Part shown: one piece after another, positions 33,199 through 44,700 of the stretch
Numbering within the stretch: the stretch's first letter is position 1
How the letters are laid out: every line of letters begins with the position of its first letter
DNA from: Blepharisma stoltei
Taxonomy: Eukaryota > Ciliophora > Heterotrichea > Heterotrichida > Blepharismidae
DNA: 64,000 nucleotides
Direction of reading: 5' to 3'
NCBI GenBank assembly: GCA_914767885.1
Contig: CAJZBQ010000020.1
Coordinates: 1,178,001-1,242,000 of the forward strand
Position numbers and translations under genes: made by a program
Notes under the pieces: generated by a model
Database searches by the model: none
What the model was told of the DNA's origin: nothing
What the model saw: only the letters and a program-made list of their open reading frames with translations

Positions 33199-34878
33199 AT
33201 GATTAGCAATAAGATAATCTTTATAAATCTTGCTGTTCTGGTCATTTTTACAAATGGAAGCTACCCTGATATCAATTCTTCTTTAGATCTGCCTTCAAAT
33301 TTGTTCTGGGGTAAAGAAAAGGGAATTAGCTATCTTACGGTATCAAGAAACATAAAAAATCTTGAGTATTGTTCAGGTTCTTGGGCCTTAGCTGCCACTA
33401 CCGTCCTTTCTGATCGCTTTAAGGTCCTAAGGAATGCTTCATGGCCTGACTATAGCATTTCTCCACAAGTCGCGCTTAGTTGCATATCAAGTGTCCAAGG
33501 CTGCTCTGAAGAAGGAGACCCAACACTAGTCTACGATTATATTTTAAATAATGGAATTACTGATGAAACTTGCGCAATTTACCAAGCTCGCGATTTTTCA
33601 AACGGAGCCCCTTGTGATAGATTAGCCATATGCAAAACTTGTTTCCCTAATGGAAAATGTGACATTCCTAGTAAATATTATCTTTATAATATCACAGGAT
33701 ATACTGTAGCTAAAGGTGAAACTCAAATGCTAACTGCTTTACAAAGTGGGCCAATTGCATGTAGACTCAATAGCACAAATGAGTTTGTAGAATACAACTC
33801 TATGGATGATATACTTGTCCCTACAAAATCTCCAAGTAATGGTACAATTTATGTTTCAATTGTTGGATATGGAATTGATTCTTTTGGCACAAAATACTGG
33901 ATGGGCAGAAACTCTTGGGGAACAAGCTGGGGAGATATAGGATTCTTTAATCTAATAAGAGGAACAGACGCTTTAGGGATTGAGGAATATTGTGTTTACC
34001 CTACTCCTAACTTAACAGTTACTGTTGTCACTACTAACAGTCAAGGAATAGAAGAAAGAACATTTATCAATAATTTTGAGCTCCCTAAGTATCTAGAAGA
34101 ACCAGCTAATTCTTTTAGAGCCAAGCAAGCTGAAGATAAAGCTTTAGCTGCTGTTCCTTCAGCATGGGATTGGAGAAATGCAAAAGGTAAAAATTATTTA
34201 TCATGGGTCAGAAACCAAAATATTCCTCAATATTGTGAAGCTTCTTGGGCCTTTGCTCCTGCATCTTCTGTCACTGACCGCTTAAATATTTTGCATTTTA
34301 ATGACACTTTTCCTCAATTCATTATATCGCCACAAGATATAATTAATAACGGTGTAGGAAATTGCAGCTCTGGAGACGTGTCAGCACTCTATAGAGATTT
34401 CTTACAGAATGGGTATTCAGACGACACATGCTTGCAGTATGTAGCGGACAATTCAAGCACATTTGACTGTTATAATTGTGTACCGCCAGCACCTCAGGAA
34501 GGTAAAAACTCATACTGCAGCCCTATTGCGCCTCCTTTCTTATTTAAAGTCAGCAGGTATAAAAACCTTGCTGGGGCGACCAAAATGATGCAAGAAATTT
34601 ATACGAATGGACCAATCACATGTGGAATCTACGCAAGCAAAGGATTTGCTAACTACACTGGAGGAATTTATAGTGAAATTTCAAAAATTTCCACAATAAG
34701 CCAATATATCTCTCTTGTAGGATGGGGAGTAGACCCTTCAACGAAAATTCAATACTGGATTGGAAGAAATTCTTGGGGAACAGGCTGGGGTGAGTATGGA
34801 TTTTTCAGAATGCAAATGTTTAGAGATAACCTTGGGATTGAGACTGATTGCGTGGCTGCAGTTCCGATTTTTGGATAA
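33199..34878 (+). CDS. Double-domain cathepsin X/Z-like protein 1, predicted inactive
   Basis: A signal peptide (about residues 1-20) is followed by two tandem papain-fold domains of cathepsin X/Z type (R-N-x-x-x-x-x-Y-C-x-x-S-W; S-A-W-D-W-R-N; G-P-I-T-C-G-I; W-I-G-R-N-S-W-G). Catalytic Cys is replaced by Ser in both domains (S61 and S349), and the catalytic His position is Ile in domain 1 (about 217) and Gln in domain 2 (about 502); the Asn of N-S-W-G is kept. Many Cys pairs and N-glycosylation sites fit a secreted or lysosomal protein. It is probably a pseudo-protease (decoy, inhibitor or structural). It is the only family member here without an insertion. Confidence 0.9.
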   Translation: MISNKIIFINLAVLVIFTNGSYPDINSSLDLPSNLFWGKEKGISYLTVSRNIKNLEYCSGSWALAATTVLSDRFKVLRNASWPDYSISPQVALSCISSVQGCSEEGDPTLVYDYILNNGITDETCAIYQARDFSNGAPCDRLAICKTCFPNGKCDIPSKYYLYNITGYTVAKGETQMLTALQSGPIACRLNSTNEFVEYNSMDDILVPTKSPSNGTIYVSIVGYGIDSFGTKYWMGRNSWGTSWGDIGFFNLIRGTDALGIEEYCVYPTPNLTVTVVTTNSQGIEERTFINNFELPKYLEEPANSFRAKQAEDKALAAVPSAWDWRNAKGKNYLSWVRNQNIPQYCEASWAFAPASSVTDRLNILHFNDTFPQFIISPQDIINNGVGNCSSGDVSALYRDFLQNGYSDDTCLQYVADNSSTFDCYNCVPPAPQEGKNSYCSPIAPPFLFKVSRYKNLAGATKMMQEIYTNGPITCGIYASKGFANYTGGIYSEISKISTISQYISLVGWGVDPSTKIQYWIGRNSWGTGWGEYGFFRMQMFRDNLGIETDCVAAVPIFG

Positions 34879-35540
34879 ATTAATTAATTTATTCAGTTAT
34901 ATGAAAGTTTAATTAGCTTGTATTTTTTCATATAGCTCTGTCAAAGTTAATATGCTTAGCCTAAAATTGGTTAAATAAATTAAAAAGAGAAAAAATTAAA
35001 TAACTGTTAGAATAAATATTTCAAGCATTCTAATTAGCTATTTAGATATGTAATTTCAAGAAATGGAAATAATTGACTAATATTAGCAAAAAAGAGAAAT
35101 AATGTCACCAAATATGTTAGTCGACACTAAATTGTATTCAAAGAGAATAATTAAAATATCTAGAAGCCGAAATTTTATAATTGAATTCTGAAAATCACTA
35201 ATGCATAAAATAATACAATATTTCAAAAGTACAGCTGAAAAAGAAAATATAAATTTATATGCTATTTTCAAGAGTTAAAAATCCTTCAAAGAAGCCAATT
35301 AAGCAAGGAAGCGCTAATTAGCACCTATATTGAAAAAGAAAATTATATTTTAAAAACCCAATGCTCTGGACTCGACTTTAATTGGGTTATTCCTAAGAAA
35401 ATTCAATTTAAAAGGTTTAAGCTTGCTTTAAAATAAAAAAAATATTCAAACGTTTGTTTCTTTAAAACCTTTATATTTTCTTGTGTATTTCATAAAGAAA
35501 GCTTTTATAATAGCCTAAACTCTTATTTTTTAACTGGTGA
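34879..35540. other. AT-rich intergenic region
   Basis: No gene, GC-rich element or clear inverted repeat seen between the first two cathepsin-like genes. Confidence 0.5.
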
Positions 35541-35557
35541 CCATTTTTGGGGAAATA
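35541..35557 (+). promoter_or_regulatory. Conserved leader motif before a cathepsin start
   Basis: CCATTTTTGGGGAAATA abuts ATG 35558; same as at 33182 with one extra T. Confidence 0.5.
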
Positions 35558-37768
35558 ATGTTTAAAGCTCAGCTAGCCATTTTAACACTTGCTACTTTCT
35601 TGACTTTTGCAAATCAAGGAAATTCTGATTTTACTTCTCAGTCCTTAAGCTTGCCTACAAATTTGTTTTGGGGTAAAGTAAATGGTACCAGCTACCTTAC
35701 GGTAACAAGAAACATAAAAAATCTTGAATATTGCTCATCCTCTTGGGCCATGGCCGCCACAACTGTCCTTTCAGACCGCTTCAAGGTCCTTAGGAATGCT
35801 TCATGGCCTGACTTTAACATATCTCCACAAGTAGCACTTAGTTGTATATCAAGTGTCCAAGGCTGCTCTGAAGAAGGAGACCCAGCGCAAGTCTACGATT
35901 ATATTTTAAATAATGGAATTACTGAAGAAACTTGCGCAGTTTACCAAGCTCGCGATTTTTCAAATGGAGCCCCTTGTGATAGATTAGCCAGATGCAAGAC
36001 TTGTTTCCCTAATGGAAAATGTGACATTCCTAGCAAATATTATGTATACAATATCACTGGATATGCTGTAGCCAAAGGCCAAACACAAATGCTAAACGCT
36101 TTACAAAGTGGGCCTATTGTATGCAGACTGAATAGCACAGATCAGTTTGTGCAGTACAGCTCTAACGATGATATACTTATCCCTACACAATCAGCAAGCA
36201 ATGGCACCATTTATGTATCAATTGTTGGATATGGAGTCGATTCTAAAGGCAATAATTATTGGATCGGCAGAAACTCTTGGGGAATTGGCTGGGGAGATGC
36301 AGGATTCTTTAATATTATAAGAGGAACTGACGCTTTAGGGGTTGAAGAATATTGTGTTTACCCTACTCCTTCTCTAATAGTTACTGTTGTGAACACTAAC
36401 CAAGGGATAGAAGAAAAAACTTTAATCAGTAGTTTCGATCTCCCCAGAATTCAAGAGCCAGCCAAATCTTTCAGAGTAAAACCAGTAGCTGATGAAACTC
36501 TAGCTGCCGTTCCTTCATCCTGGGATTGGAGAAATGTAAAAGGTAAAAATTATTTATCATGGGCTAGAAACCAAAATATCCCACAATACTTGGATGCTTC
36601 TTGGGCCTTTGCAACTGCTTCTTCTGTTACTGACCGTTTAAATATTCTATTTTTTAACGACACTTTTCCACAGTTCATTATATCCCCACAAGACATGATC
36701 AATAATGTTGTATAGCCCGTTCCCGACTATAGATCGGGCTTAGCCCGATCTTTGCCGGGAAACTCGGGGGGTTGTCTCCTTCACTTTGAGGTGACGAGTC
36801 AACTCCTCGAGTTGGCAAATAGCCGCTATATGGTGATTTGCCAACTCGGGGAGTTGACTCGTCACCTCAAAGTGACGGAGACAACCCCCGAGTTTCCCAC
36901 AAAGATCGGGCTAAGCCCGATCTATAGCCGGGAATGGACTATAGGAGCATTCGGTTCTGGAGATCTATCCTCACTTTATAAATATTTCCAACAATTTGGG
37001 TTTTCAGATGACACATGCCTGCAGTATGTAGCAGAAAACCGAAATTCGTTTGACTGCAGCATTTGTGTATACTATTTATTTAGGCTAAAAACATAAGGCA
37101 AGCTTGTTTTAATAAAAATTTTAAAAAATAATTATTTTACAGCCCTTACTGTCTTACTCCTTTATAGTGATATAGAACAGTGAAAAATCCTTTATTTGAA
37201 ATTAGACTATAATGAGGCTTATTTGTGTAAATTAATTGTTTTGATATAAGAAATTAATTAAAGACTCAAGTACTCAAGTGGCTGACATTTTAAAAATAAA
37301 TAATAAAATTGGATTTTGGAGGTCAGCTTCGGAGAAGAGCTAGAAGATATATTCTAAAGTTCAAATATACCTCCAGCACCCGCTGATGTAAGCGATAATT
37401 CATACTGCAGTTCTGCTCCGATCCCTATAACATTTAAAATCAGCAGCTACAAAAACCTTGCCGGGGCGACAAAAATGATGCAAGAGATTTATACAAATGG
37501 ACCAATCACATGTGGAATTTATGCAAGCGCAAAGTTCGCTAATTACACATCAGGAATTTATAGCGAAATTTCAAAAATTTCCACAATCAGTCAATATGTA
37601 TCAGTTGTAGGCTGGGGAGTAGATCCATCAACAAACAATAAATATTGAATTGGGAGGAATTCTTGGGGCACAGGCTGGGGTGATTATGGATTCTTTTTTA
37701 TGCAAATGCTTAGAGATAACCTTGGCATTGAAACTGACTGTACGGCTGCAATCCCAACTTTTAAATAA
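35558..37768 (+). CDS. Double-domain cathepsin X/Z-like protein 2, predicted inactive
   Basis: Very close paralog of the gene at 33199 in domain 1. The active-site region reads Y-C-S-S-S-W (Cys to Ser) and in domain 2 Y-L-D-A-S-W, where the upstream conserved Cys is also lost. His positions are Ile and Gln. Two IESs (230 and 300 bp) interrupt domain 2; TA-bounded removal restores N-N-V-V-G-A-F-G-S-G-D and S-I-C-V-P-P-A-P. The last part (37368-37768) needs a TGA read as Trp in K-Y-W-I-G-R-N-S-W-G. Likely secreted pseudo-protease. ATG 35558 chosen for the signal peptide and by analogy with paralogs. Confidence 0.85.
36711..36940. mobile_element. Fully palindromic GC-rich IES, 230 bp
   Basis: Nearly the whole element is one hairpin: arms starting TATAG(C/T)CC and TTCCCG pair end to end, with an inner self-complementary block ATCGGGCTTAGCCCGAT in each arm. 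GTT G(TA)|GGAGC restores V-V-G-A-F in frame. Confidence 0.9.
37068..37367. other. TA-bounded IES, 300 bp
   Basis: TGT G(TA)|CCTCCA gives C-V-P-P-A-P as in the intact paralog. AT-rich, non-coding. Confidence 0.85.
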
Positions 37769-38436
37769 ATTAGTTTATTCACATTAAATAATAGGAGTTT
37801 ATCTGATTTGAATCATAGCAAAATCGCTAGTATTGAAAAACCCATTTAATAAAAAGTAAATATCTATAGACTGGTACCTGGATAGATAAATTACTCTTGC
37901 TATTTAAATATATACTCTTCTTTACATTTCTATCCCAAAAGCTCTTTTATACATATTAGATCAGCATTTAATTGGTTAATACTCATTATAACCCTATTTA
38001 AAGGCTTATAGTAGCTCAGAAAATGATAGATTAATATTAAGTCATAATTTTTTGATAGAATTAAAAGTTTGTAAGTAGGCTCGACTTGCTCAGTAACCCT
38101 ATATTAAGCAAATATGCAAAAATGATTGGCATAGTAATTTATTCTAATGGCTATCTGAAACAAATAACTTTACAATTATAGCATTTAAAATGAAAGGTAG
38201 CTCAATGATTCTTTAGAATTATGCTCTTATTGCTTTAATATATGAAAATCAAGGCCTAATTATATTTCCATCTTTATAAACTATAAAATATGAGTATATT
38301 GCATGCATATATATAATTAAAAATATTCGCGAACCACTCTGGAAGAATTTAGCGAAATTGCAAGGATCTCTAGACTTAATTTGTATATTTTTGTTGTAAA
38401 TGCGTTTCAGAATCTTAAATATTGATCAGGAAGTAA
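37769..38436. other. AT-rich intergenic region
   Basis: No supported gene. Decayed cathepsin fragments begin after this stretch. Confidence 0.45.
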
Positions 38437-38540
38437 TTATTTAGGAATAGGCTGTATGGATATGAATTTTTTAAGATGCAAATGTTTAGAGATAATTATG
38501 GAATTCCTGCTGATTGAGCAGCCTAAGCTTTTAAATAAAT
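38437..38540 (+). pseudogene. Relic of a cathepsin X/Z-like C-terminus
   Basis: Recognisable F-K/L-M-Q-M-F-R-D-N-x-G-I-P-A-D-W with a gap and altered flanks; about 100 bp survive. Confidence 0.7.
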
Positions 38541-38759
38541 TAGCTATATTATCTAATTTATGAAAGGGCACTTTTACTCGATTTAGTATGTCTATACAAG
38601 ATTTGGTGATCAAACTGATGGGGATCAGGCAGAATTTACTTTTCCTTGCAGATATAGTCATTCAGATAATGCATGTCACCAGTATATTGGAGCCCAATAT
38701 GTTGAATATACTTGATTTTTCTATCGCCAACACCTAAAAAGATTTGAATTCAAATTACA

Positions 38760-39110
38760 TAAGTATTAAGCCTCTTTTCTTATTTAAAATCAGCTTACAA
38801 ATACCTTGTTGGGGCGACAAAAATGATGCAAATAATTATGCAAATATATCTATTATGTGTGAATCTGCGAAAGCACAAAGTTTGCTAACTACACTGGAGG
38901 AGTTTATATCGAAATTACAGGAGATTCTAGAGCTAGTCAATTGTGTCAGTTGTAGGCTGTGGAATAGACACGCCCACGAAAACTCAATACTGGATAGGAA
39001 GAAATTCTTGGGACATATTTTGGGGCGAGTATGGATTTTTCAGGATGCAAATGTTGAGAGATAACCTTGGTATTGATACTTATAGTGTCTGTATTCCTAT
39101 TTTTTATAAA
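38760..39110 (+). pseudogene. Decayed cathepsin X/Z-like domain
   Basis: L-F-L-F-K-I-S, G-A-T-K-M-M-Q, then V-V-G-C-G-I-D-T-P-T-K-T-Q-Y-W-I-G-R-N-S-W and R-M-Q-M-L-R-D-N-L-G-I-D-T are found in different frames with internal stops. Confidence 0.85.
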
Positions 39111-39301
39111 TTAATTGAATTATTCAATTAATTAAAAAGGGTTTATTATATGGCTCTATCAGAAGTTAAATCTAAAACTTCATTTATAGAATAATGATTA
39201 AGGCAAATAATGTAATAAATAAAACACTTGGCAAAAAGAGTATGAGCTTGTGCAAATCATAAGAAATTAATAAGGCCAAATATCCATTTTTTAATTCAAC
39301 A

Positions 39302-39318
39302 CCATTTATGGGGAAATA
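39302..39318 (+). promoter_or_regulatory. Conserved leader motif before a cathepsin start
   Basis: CCATTTATGGGGAAATA abuts ATG 39319; third copy of the motif. Confidence 0.5.
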
Positions 39319-41632
39319 ATGTTTAGCTCGAAGCTAACCTTTGCAACTCTTGCTATCCTTATCGTTTTTACGGCTTCCAGATATGCTGGTCCCAGCAACC
39401 ATGCTTCTCAGGAACTAAGTGCTCCTACAAGCCTATTTTGGGGTAAAAATAATGGCATCAGCTATCTTACAGTAACAAGAAACCACAACATTCCTCAATT
39501 CTGCACAAGCTCTTGGGCTGTCGCTTCAACCACAGTCCTTTCTGACCGCTTCAAGGTCCTCACTCCCCAATGAAAAAATTAAAAAGATTTCCTGTCAAGT
39601 GTATTTAATTTTTATTTTTTAAATCTATATGATTTGTGTGCCAGCAAAGCTCTGAAAAGTAAAAAATTGCCTTAATTTAAAAATATATTTTAGAAATAAG
39701 ATAAAACAGAAATATTTCATTAATATTCGAAAATATTTTACAACACAAATTTTAGTTTATTTCACAAAAAACAAATTTATAGATTTGACTTCTTGTTAAG
39801 AAAGAGTCAGGAATTCTTCATGGCCTGACTATAACATTTCTCCTCAAGTGGCCCTAAGTTGCATTTCAGGAGTTCAAGGATGCACTACAGAAGGTGACCC
39901 AGTTTCAGTCTACCAGTACATTTACCAAAATGGAATAACTGACGAAACCTGTGCAAGCTACCAAGCCCGCGATTTTTCTAATGGAATTGCATGTGACAGA
40001 TTAGCTGTATCCTTTTCTTATTAAAATAGCAGCCATTTCTTTATAAAATGATTATAATTATTTTTAATTTATAATAGAATATGCAAGAATTGTTTACCTA
40101 ATGGAAAATGTGACATTCCTAACAGATACTTCATTTACAATATCACTGGGTTCGCAGTCGCCAAAGGAGTAACTCAGATGGTAAACGCTTTACAAAGCGG
40201 CCCTATTGTCTGTAGGATTGGTGTAACATCCCAATTCCAAAACTATCAGAATGGAATTCTTACACCGACTGCTGGCGCTCAAGTTCTTTTTACCTCTTAC
40301 GTTTCAATTGTAGGATATGGAGCCAGTGCTACTGGGACTAATTACTGGATTGGCAGGAATTCTTGGGGAACTGTATGGGGAGATGCAGGTTTCTTTAACT
40401 TGGTCAGTGGAAATGACGCTTTGGGAGTCGAGGATTATTGTGTTTATCCAACTCCTAATAAAACAATTACTGTAGTTACTACTAACAATCAAGGAGAAGA
40501 AAAAAGATCTTATGTAGATATTGCTGATCTCCATAAGCTTGAAGAAGAGCCAATTCAAGGCTATCTTAGAGCCAAGCCAGTAACTGAGGAAACTCTTACT
40601 TTTTCCATTTAATAAAAAATGATTTTATTATTTTTTAATAGGAAAAAAAATTATTGTTTAATTAGACTAGAATAATTAAGGACTTATTAATAATTTTTTT
40701 TTCGTAATATCAAGCCTAAAATTCAAAAATCCATATCATTTAATGATCAAGTCCAGAATAGATTATAAATAACAAAATTACCCAAAAAAACTTCGTCATT
40801 AAATGTGAAGAAGAATTAGCGCTGTTCCTGCAAGCTGGGTCTGGAGCGACGTCAAAGGTAAAAACTACCTATCCTGGGTCAGAAACCAAAACATCCCACA
40901 ATACTGTGAAGCTTCCTGGGCCTTTGCTGCCACATCTTCCCTTACCGACCGCTTCAACATTTTGATTTTCAACGACACTTTTCCTCAATTCACCATTTCA
41001 CCACAAGTCCTCCTAAACTGTGGAGTCGGAAACTGCACTGGTGGAGATCCAACAGCAGTTTACAATTATGCTCGCATGAATGGAATCCCAGACGACACCT
41101 GCCAACAATATGTAGGCGACTTTTCTGAAACCTGCAATAGTGCACAAGTATGCCAAGCTTGCGTATTCTATTAAAAAAACATAAAAATTAATTTTAATTA
41201 TAAACAGTTCATAATTTATTCAATAAAAATAGCATATCTCCAGCACCAGCTAATGACACTGAAAATTCAGTCTGCAATCCAACTACTCCTGCACACTTAT
41301 TTAAAGTCGGGAATTATGGCAATCTTGCAGGAGTCACCAAGATGAAGCAAGAAATTTACAATAATGGGCCAATCACATGCGGAATCTATGCAAGCAAAGC
41401 TTTTGCAGCCTACACTGGAGGGATTTTTAAGGAAATTTCTAGAAGCACCACAATCAGCAACTTTGTGTCTGTTGTGGGTTGGGGAATTGAAAAATCCACG
41501 AACACTGAGTACTGGGTTGGAAGGAATTCTTGGGGAACCAGCTGGGGTGAGTATGGGTACTTCAAGATGCAGATGTATAGAGATAACCTTGGGATTGAAA
41601 CTGACTGCACTTGGGCAATTCCAAGCTTTTAA
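39319..41632 (+). CDS. Double-domain cathepsin X/Z-like protein 3, predicted inactive
   Basis: Same two-domain layout with signal peptide. Domain 1 reads F-C-T-S-S-W and T-S-Y-V-S-I-V-G-Y-G (Cys to Ser, His to Ser); domain 2 reads Y-C-E-A-S-W and S-N-F-V-S-V-V-G-W-G (Cys to Ser, His to Asn). It is broken by four insertions of 247, 72, 220 and 71 bp. Each removal restores a frame that aligns to the uninterrupted paralog; three are TA-bounded and the first is bounded by TCA. Likely a secreted pseudo-protease. Confidence 0.85.
39560..39806. other. 247-bp insertion bounded by TCA direct repeats
   Basis: TCA occurs at 39560-39562 and 39807-39809; loss of one copy plus the insert gives F-K-V-L-R-N-S-S-W-P-D-Y. 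No TA pair works. AT-rich and non-coding apart from its left end, CTCCCC. Confidence 0.7.
40008..40079. other. TA-bounded IES, 72 bp
   Basis: GCT G(TA)|TGC AAG restores D-R-L-A-V-C-K-N-C in frame. Confidence 0.9.
40597..40816. other. TA-bounded IES, 220 bp
   Basis: ACT CT(TA)|GCGCTGTT restores E-T-L-S-A-V-P-A-S-W in frame. Confidence 0.9.
41164..41234. other. TA-bounded IES, 71 bp
   Basis: TGC G(TA)|TCTCCAGC restores C-V-S-P-A-P in frame. Confidence 0.9.
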
Positions 41633-41797
41633 GCAATAAGTTAATTCATTAAACATCGCCACAATTTTTAAGTTTCAAATAAAACCGTTTTTATATATTG
41701 CAAGAAAAAATATAGCGAATCTTTGCTTCATTATATTTCCTATCGTAATAAGCACATTTCTCTGTTATTTACTCACATTTTATACGTGGAGAATAAT

Positions 41798-44700
41798 ATG
41801 TCGAGGTTTTTGCTTCAACATTTACTGATAGTTCTTTTTATTTCTTCTGCTTCTGGCTGCTTTATTAAGAACAATGACATCGTCCCTCCGCATTCGGCCC
41901 CAGAAACCCTTGTTGAGGGGTGAGGCGAAAAAAAATACACTGTATTTTTTTCCTACAGTTTCCCACAGTCAAATTTGACATAAAATTTTCCAATTTTTTG
42001 AAAACGATAGGAAAAAAATACATGGAAAAGAAAAAAAAATTCGAAACCAGGGCGGAAAAAAATTCAACCCCCAAAAATGAAAAAAAACCGCATGAAAAAA
42101 ATACACATAAAAAAAAAAAATATTAAATTACTAATATTTAAAAAGAAGCAAAGAAAATGCTTTATTTAAATATGAATAACAATAGCAGTCATTGCATTTG
42201 CTATAAATTCACATAATAGATAAAAAATAGATGCAAAGAACTGTATCATATGCTTTATAGTAAAAAGTTTTCTGTGTTTTTTTCCAAACCGCATGAAAAA
42301 ACTACTATAAAAATTTGAAATACAGATCTTTAAGTCAAATAGAGTTAAAAATAACGAAAAACAGTCCCAGCTTAAATCTCTCTTTAATAACGAGATTTCA
42401 AGAATAAAATTACTGCCTAAATGTTAAAGATCAGTTTAAATAAAAAAATTAAAAACAGAAGGAAAAAAAATTCAAAATTTTTTTTTCTAAAACAACAGCA
42501 TGAAAAAATATCAGTAAAATTTTAACAGTCTAAATTTCGGCATGAAAAAAATACAATAGAAAAAATTTAGTAGGAAAAAAATACATATAAAATTTATATA
42601 TTTTTTTTTAAAAATTTTTTAATTAAAAAAATCCAAAATATCTAACTCCCAATAGCGGACGAAATCAATGTTTTTTTTTCCCTAAAAATGGACTCTTAGG
42701 TACCATTTAATAACGGAAATTTTTTTACTATAAAAATTTTAAATTATATAAGATAATCGTTCATTATAAATTTACTAATATACATAAAATGGCGGATGAC
42801 TTCCGACCCGTCCTCTTGAGACAGTTACCTGTGTATATCCGGGCATGGTTTTTGGAGCCAGGAATTGGCCCAGCTATGTCTTTGTACCTCAAGGCGAGAG
42901 GTCTAAGCGCAAAGATCGCTGTTTTTGTGACCAAGACCCTTGGGCAGTTATTCGTGACTCCTTTTTTCCAGCAGAGCCCAGCCTAGTGGGTGTCAGAAAT
43001 GAGGCAGGGCGACATACCTGCCTAAGCTGCTTTTGTGATTTGCCCCGAATGGCGAAAGCTGTTGAGTTCTTTCTCGGGATGACCGGAAAAGAGGGGAAGG
43101 CAAATTAGACGAGAAATCGGGGTTCTCCCCAATTAAAAGGTGCCCTTCAGTGGGCAGATTTGGCGACGTACGGACAGAGTTGACGCAAGATTCAGGGCGA
43201 CGAATCAAGTTGGAAATGGAGGCGGCCAGTTGGTCATCACCTCTACCGAGAAACCGGGGTTTCGGACCGGGCTTGAAGCGGCCACGCCTTAGCCACCTTA
43301 CGGGGTTATCTCCATAAAACGTCACGGCGGCGAAGTAGGGACTTAAAAAATACATAGCATCTTAACATAACATAACATAACATAACATAACATAACATAA
43401 CATAACATAACATAACATAACATAACATAACATAACATAACATAACATAACATGACATAACATAACATAACATAACATGACATAACATAACATAACATAA
43501 CATAACATAACATAGCATAACATAACATAACATAACATAACATAACATAACATAACATAATATAACATAACATAACATAACATAACATAGCATAACATAA
43601 TATAACATAACATATAACATAACATAACATAACATAACATAACATAACATAACAAAGCATAACATAAATTTACTAGAGCCAATGAATAAAGATGGGAATA
43701 TTTAAATAGAATTAATTTAAGCGCAAAGGTATTAAAAAATTATGAGAGCTAATAATATGCATCTGGCTTTCTTTTCTTTAAACCTTGATCTCCCTTTTCA
43801 ATTGATGAATGCCTTTTACTAATTCGCCGACACTTGACTTTGATATATTGAACTTGTAGGCTATATCTTCATATGAAAGACCTTCATTTTGATGATCCAG
43901 GTAGTATTGTGCAATAACTAGCTTATCACCAGCTGTTAGTCTTTTCTCTTTCTGGTTTCTCCATTCAACTCCATTTTATTAGATTTAGTGCTTCTCTTTT
44001 GACTTAAAAATGCATTTTTTTTCAGCCGTTTATAAAAAATTTTAAATAGAAAAATATTTATAAATATCGAACTTTTTTAATAGCGGACGATTTTTTCGTT
44101 CGCTATTAAATTGGGGGGGGAGTTAGAAACTATCCAATAGGCAATTAAAAGAAGAGTTGATCAGGTGGACTTAAGCGCAGTGTAATCGACTCCAAACCAG
44201 AAGGAATAAAACTTAGAAATATAAATAATTAATCGTTTTATTATAAGTTATTATTACTAATCACACACAGTAGAGTTTGGATAACTCATCCTTAGATATT
44301 TTGGATTTTTTTAATTAAAAAATTTTTAAAAAAAATATATATAAATTTTATATGTATTTTTTTCCTACTAAATTTTTTCTATTGTATTTTTTTCATGCCG
44401 AAATTTAGACTGTTAAAATTTTACTGATATTTTTTTCATGCTGTTTTTTTAGAAAAAAAATTTTGAATTTTTTTCCTTCTGTTTTTAATTTTTTTATTTA
44501 AACTGATCTTTAACATTTAGGCATTAATTTTATTCTTGAAATCTCGTTATTAAAGAGAGATTTAAGCTGGGACTGTTTTTCGTTATTTTTAACTCTATTT
44601 GACTTAAAGATCTGTATTTCAAATTTTTATAGTAGTTTTTTCATGCGGTTTGGAAAAAAAACACAGAAAAACTTTTTTACTATAAAGCATATGATACAGT

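Larger units (their letters stand above)
42643..44123. mobile_element. Pogo-type MITE nested in the 3.1 kb element
   Basis: TA target (42643 and 44124) and inverted ends TAACTCCCAATAGCGGACGA and its reverse complement (CGTTCGCTATT ... GGGGGGGGAGTTA). About 590 bp without the retroelement inside it. It contains a relic of a transposase helix-turn-helix at 43778-43972. Confidence 0.8.

Noticed and set aside
41365..41662. Alternative ORFs on both strands over the end of the third cathepsin-like gene
   Set aside because: Frame shadows; the plus frame with G-P-I-T-C-G-I and R-N-S-W-G-T is the real one.
42789..43108. Transposase gene of the 3.1 kb element
   Set aside because: The reading frames lie in the GC-rich retroelement body, are short and overlap in several phases; no DDE or zinc-finger motif was seen.
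43363..43660. Internal telomere repeat array
   Set aside because: The 5-bp unit CATAA lacks the G-rich strand of known ciliate telomere repeats, and the array sits inside a duplicated-target insertion.
43306..43682. Long overlapping reading frames of Met-Leu-Cys-Tyr repeats
   Set aside because: They are translations of the (CATAA)n tail of a retroelement-like insertion, not genes.
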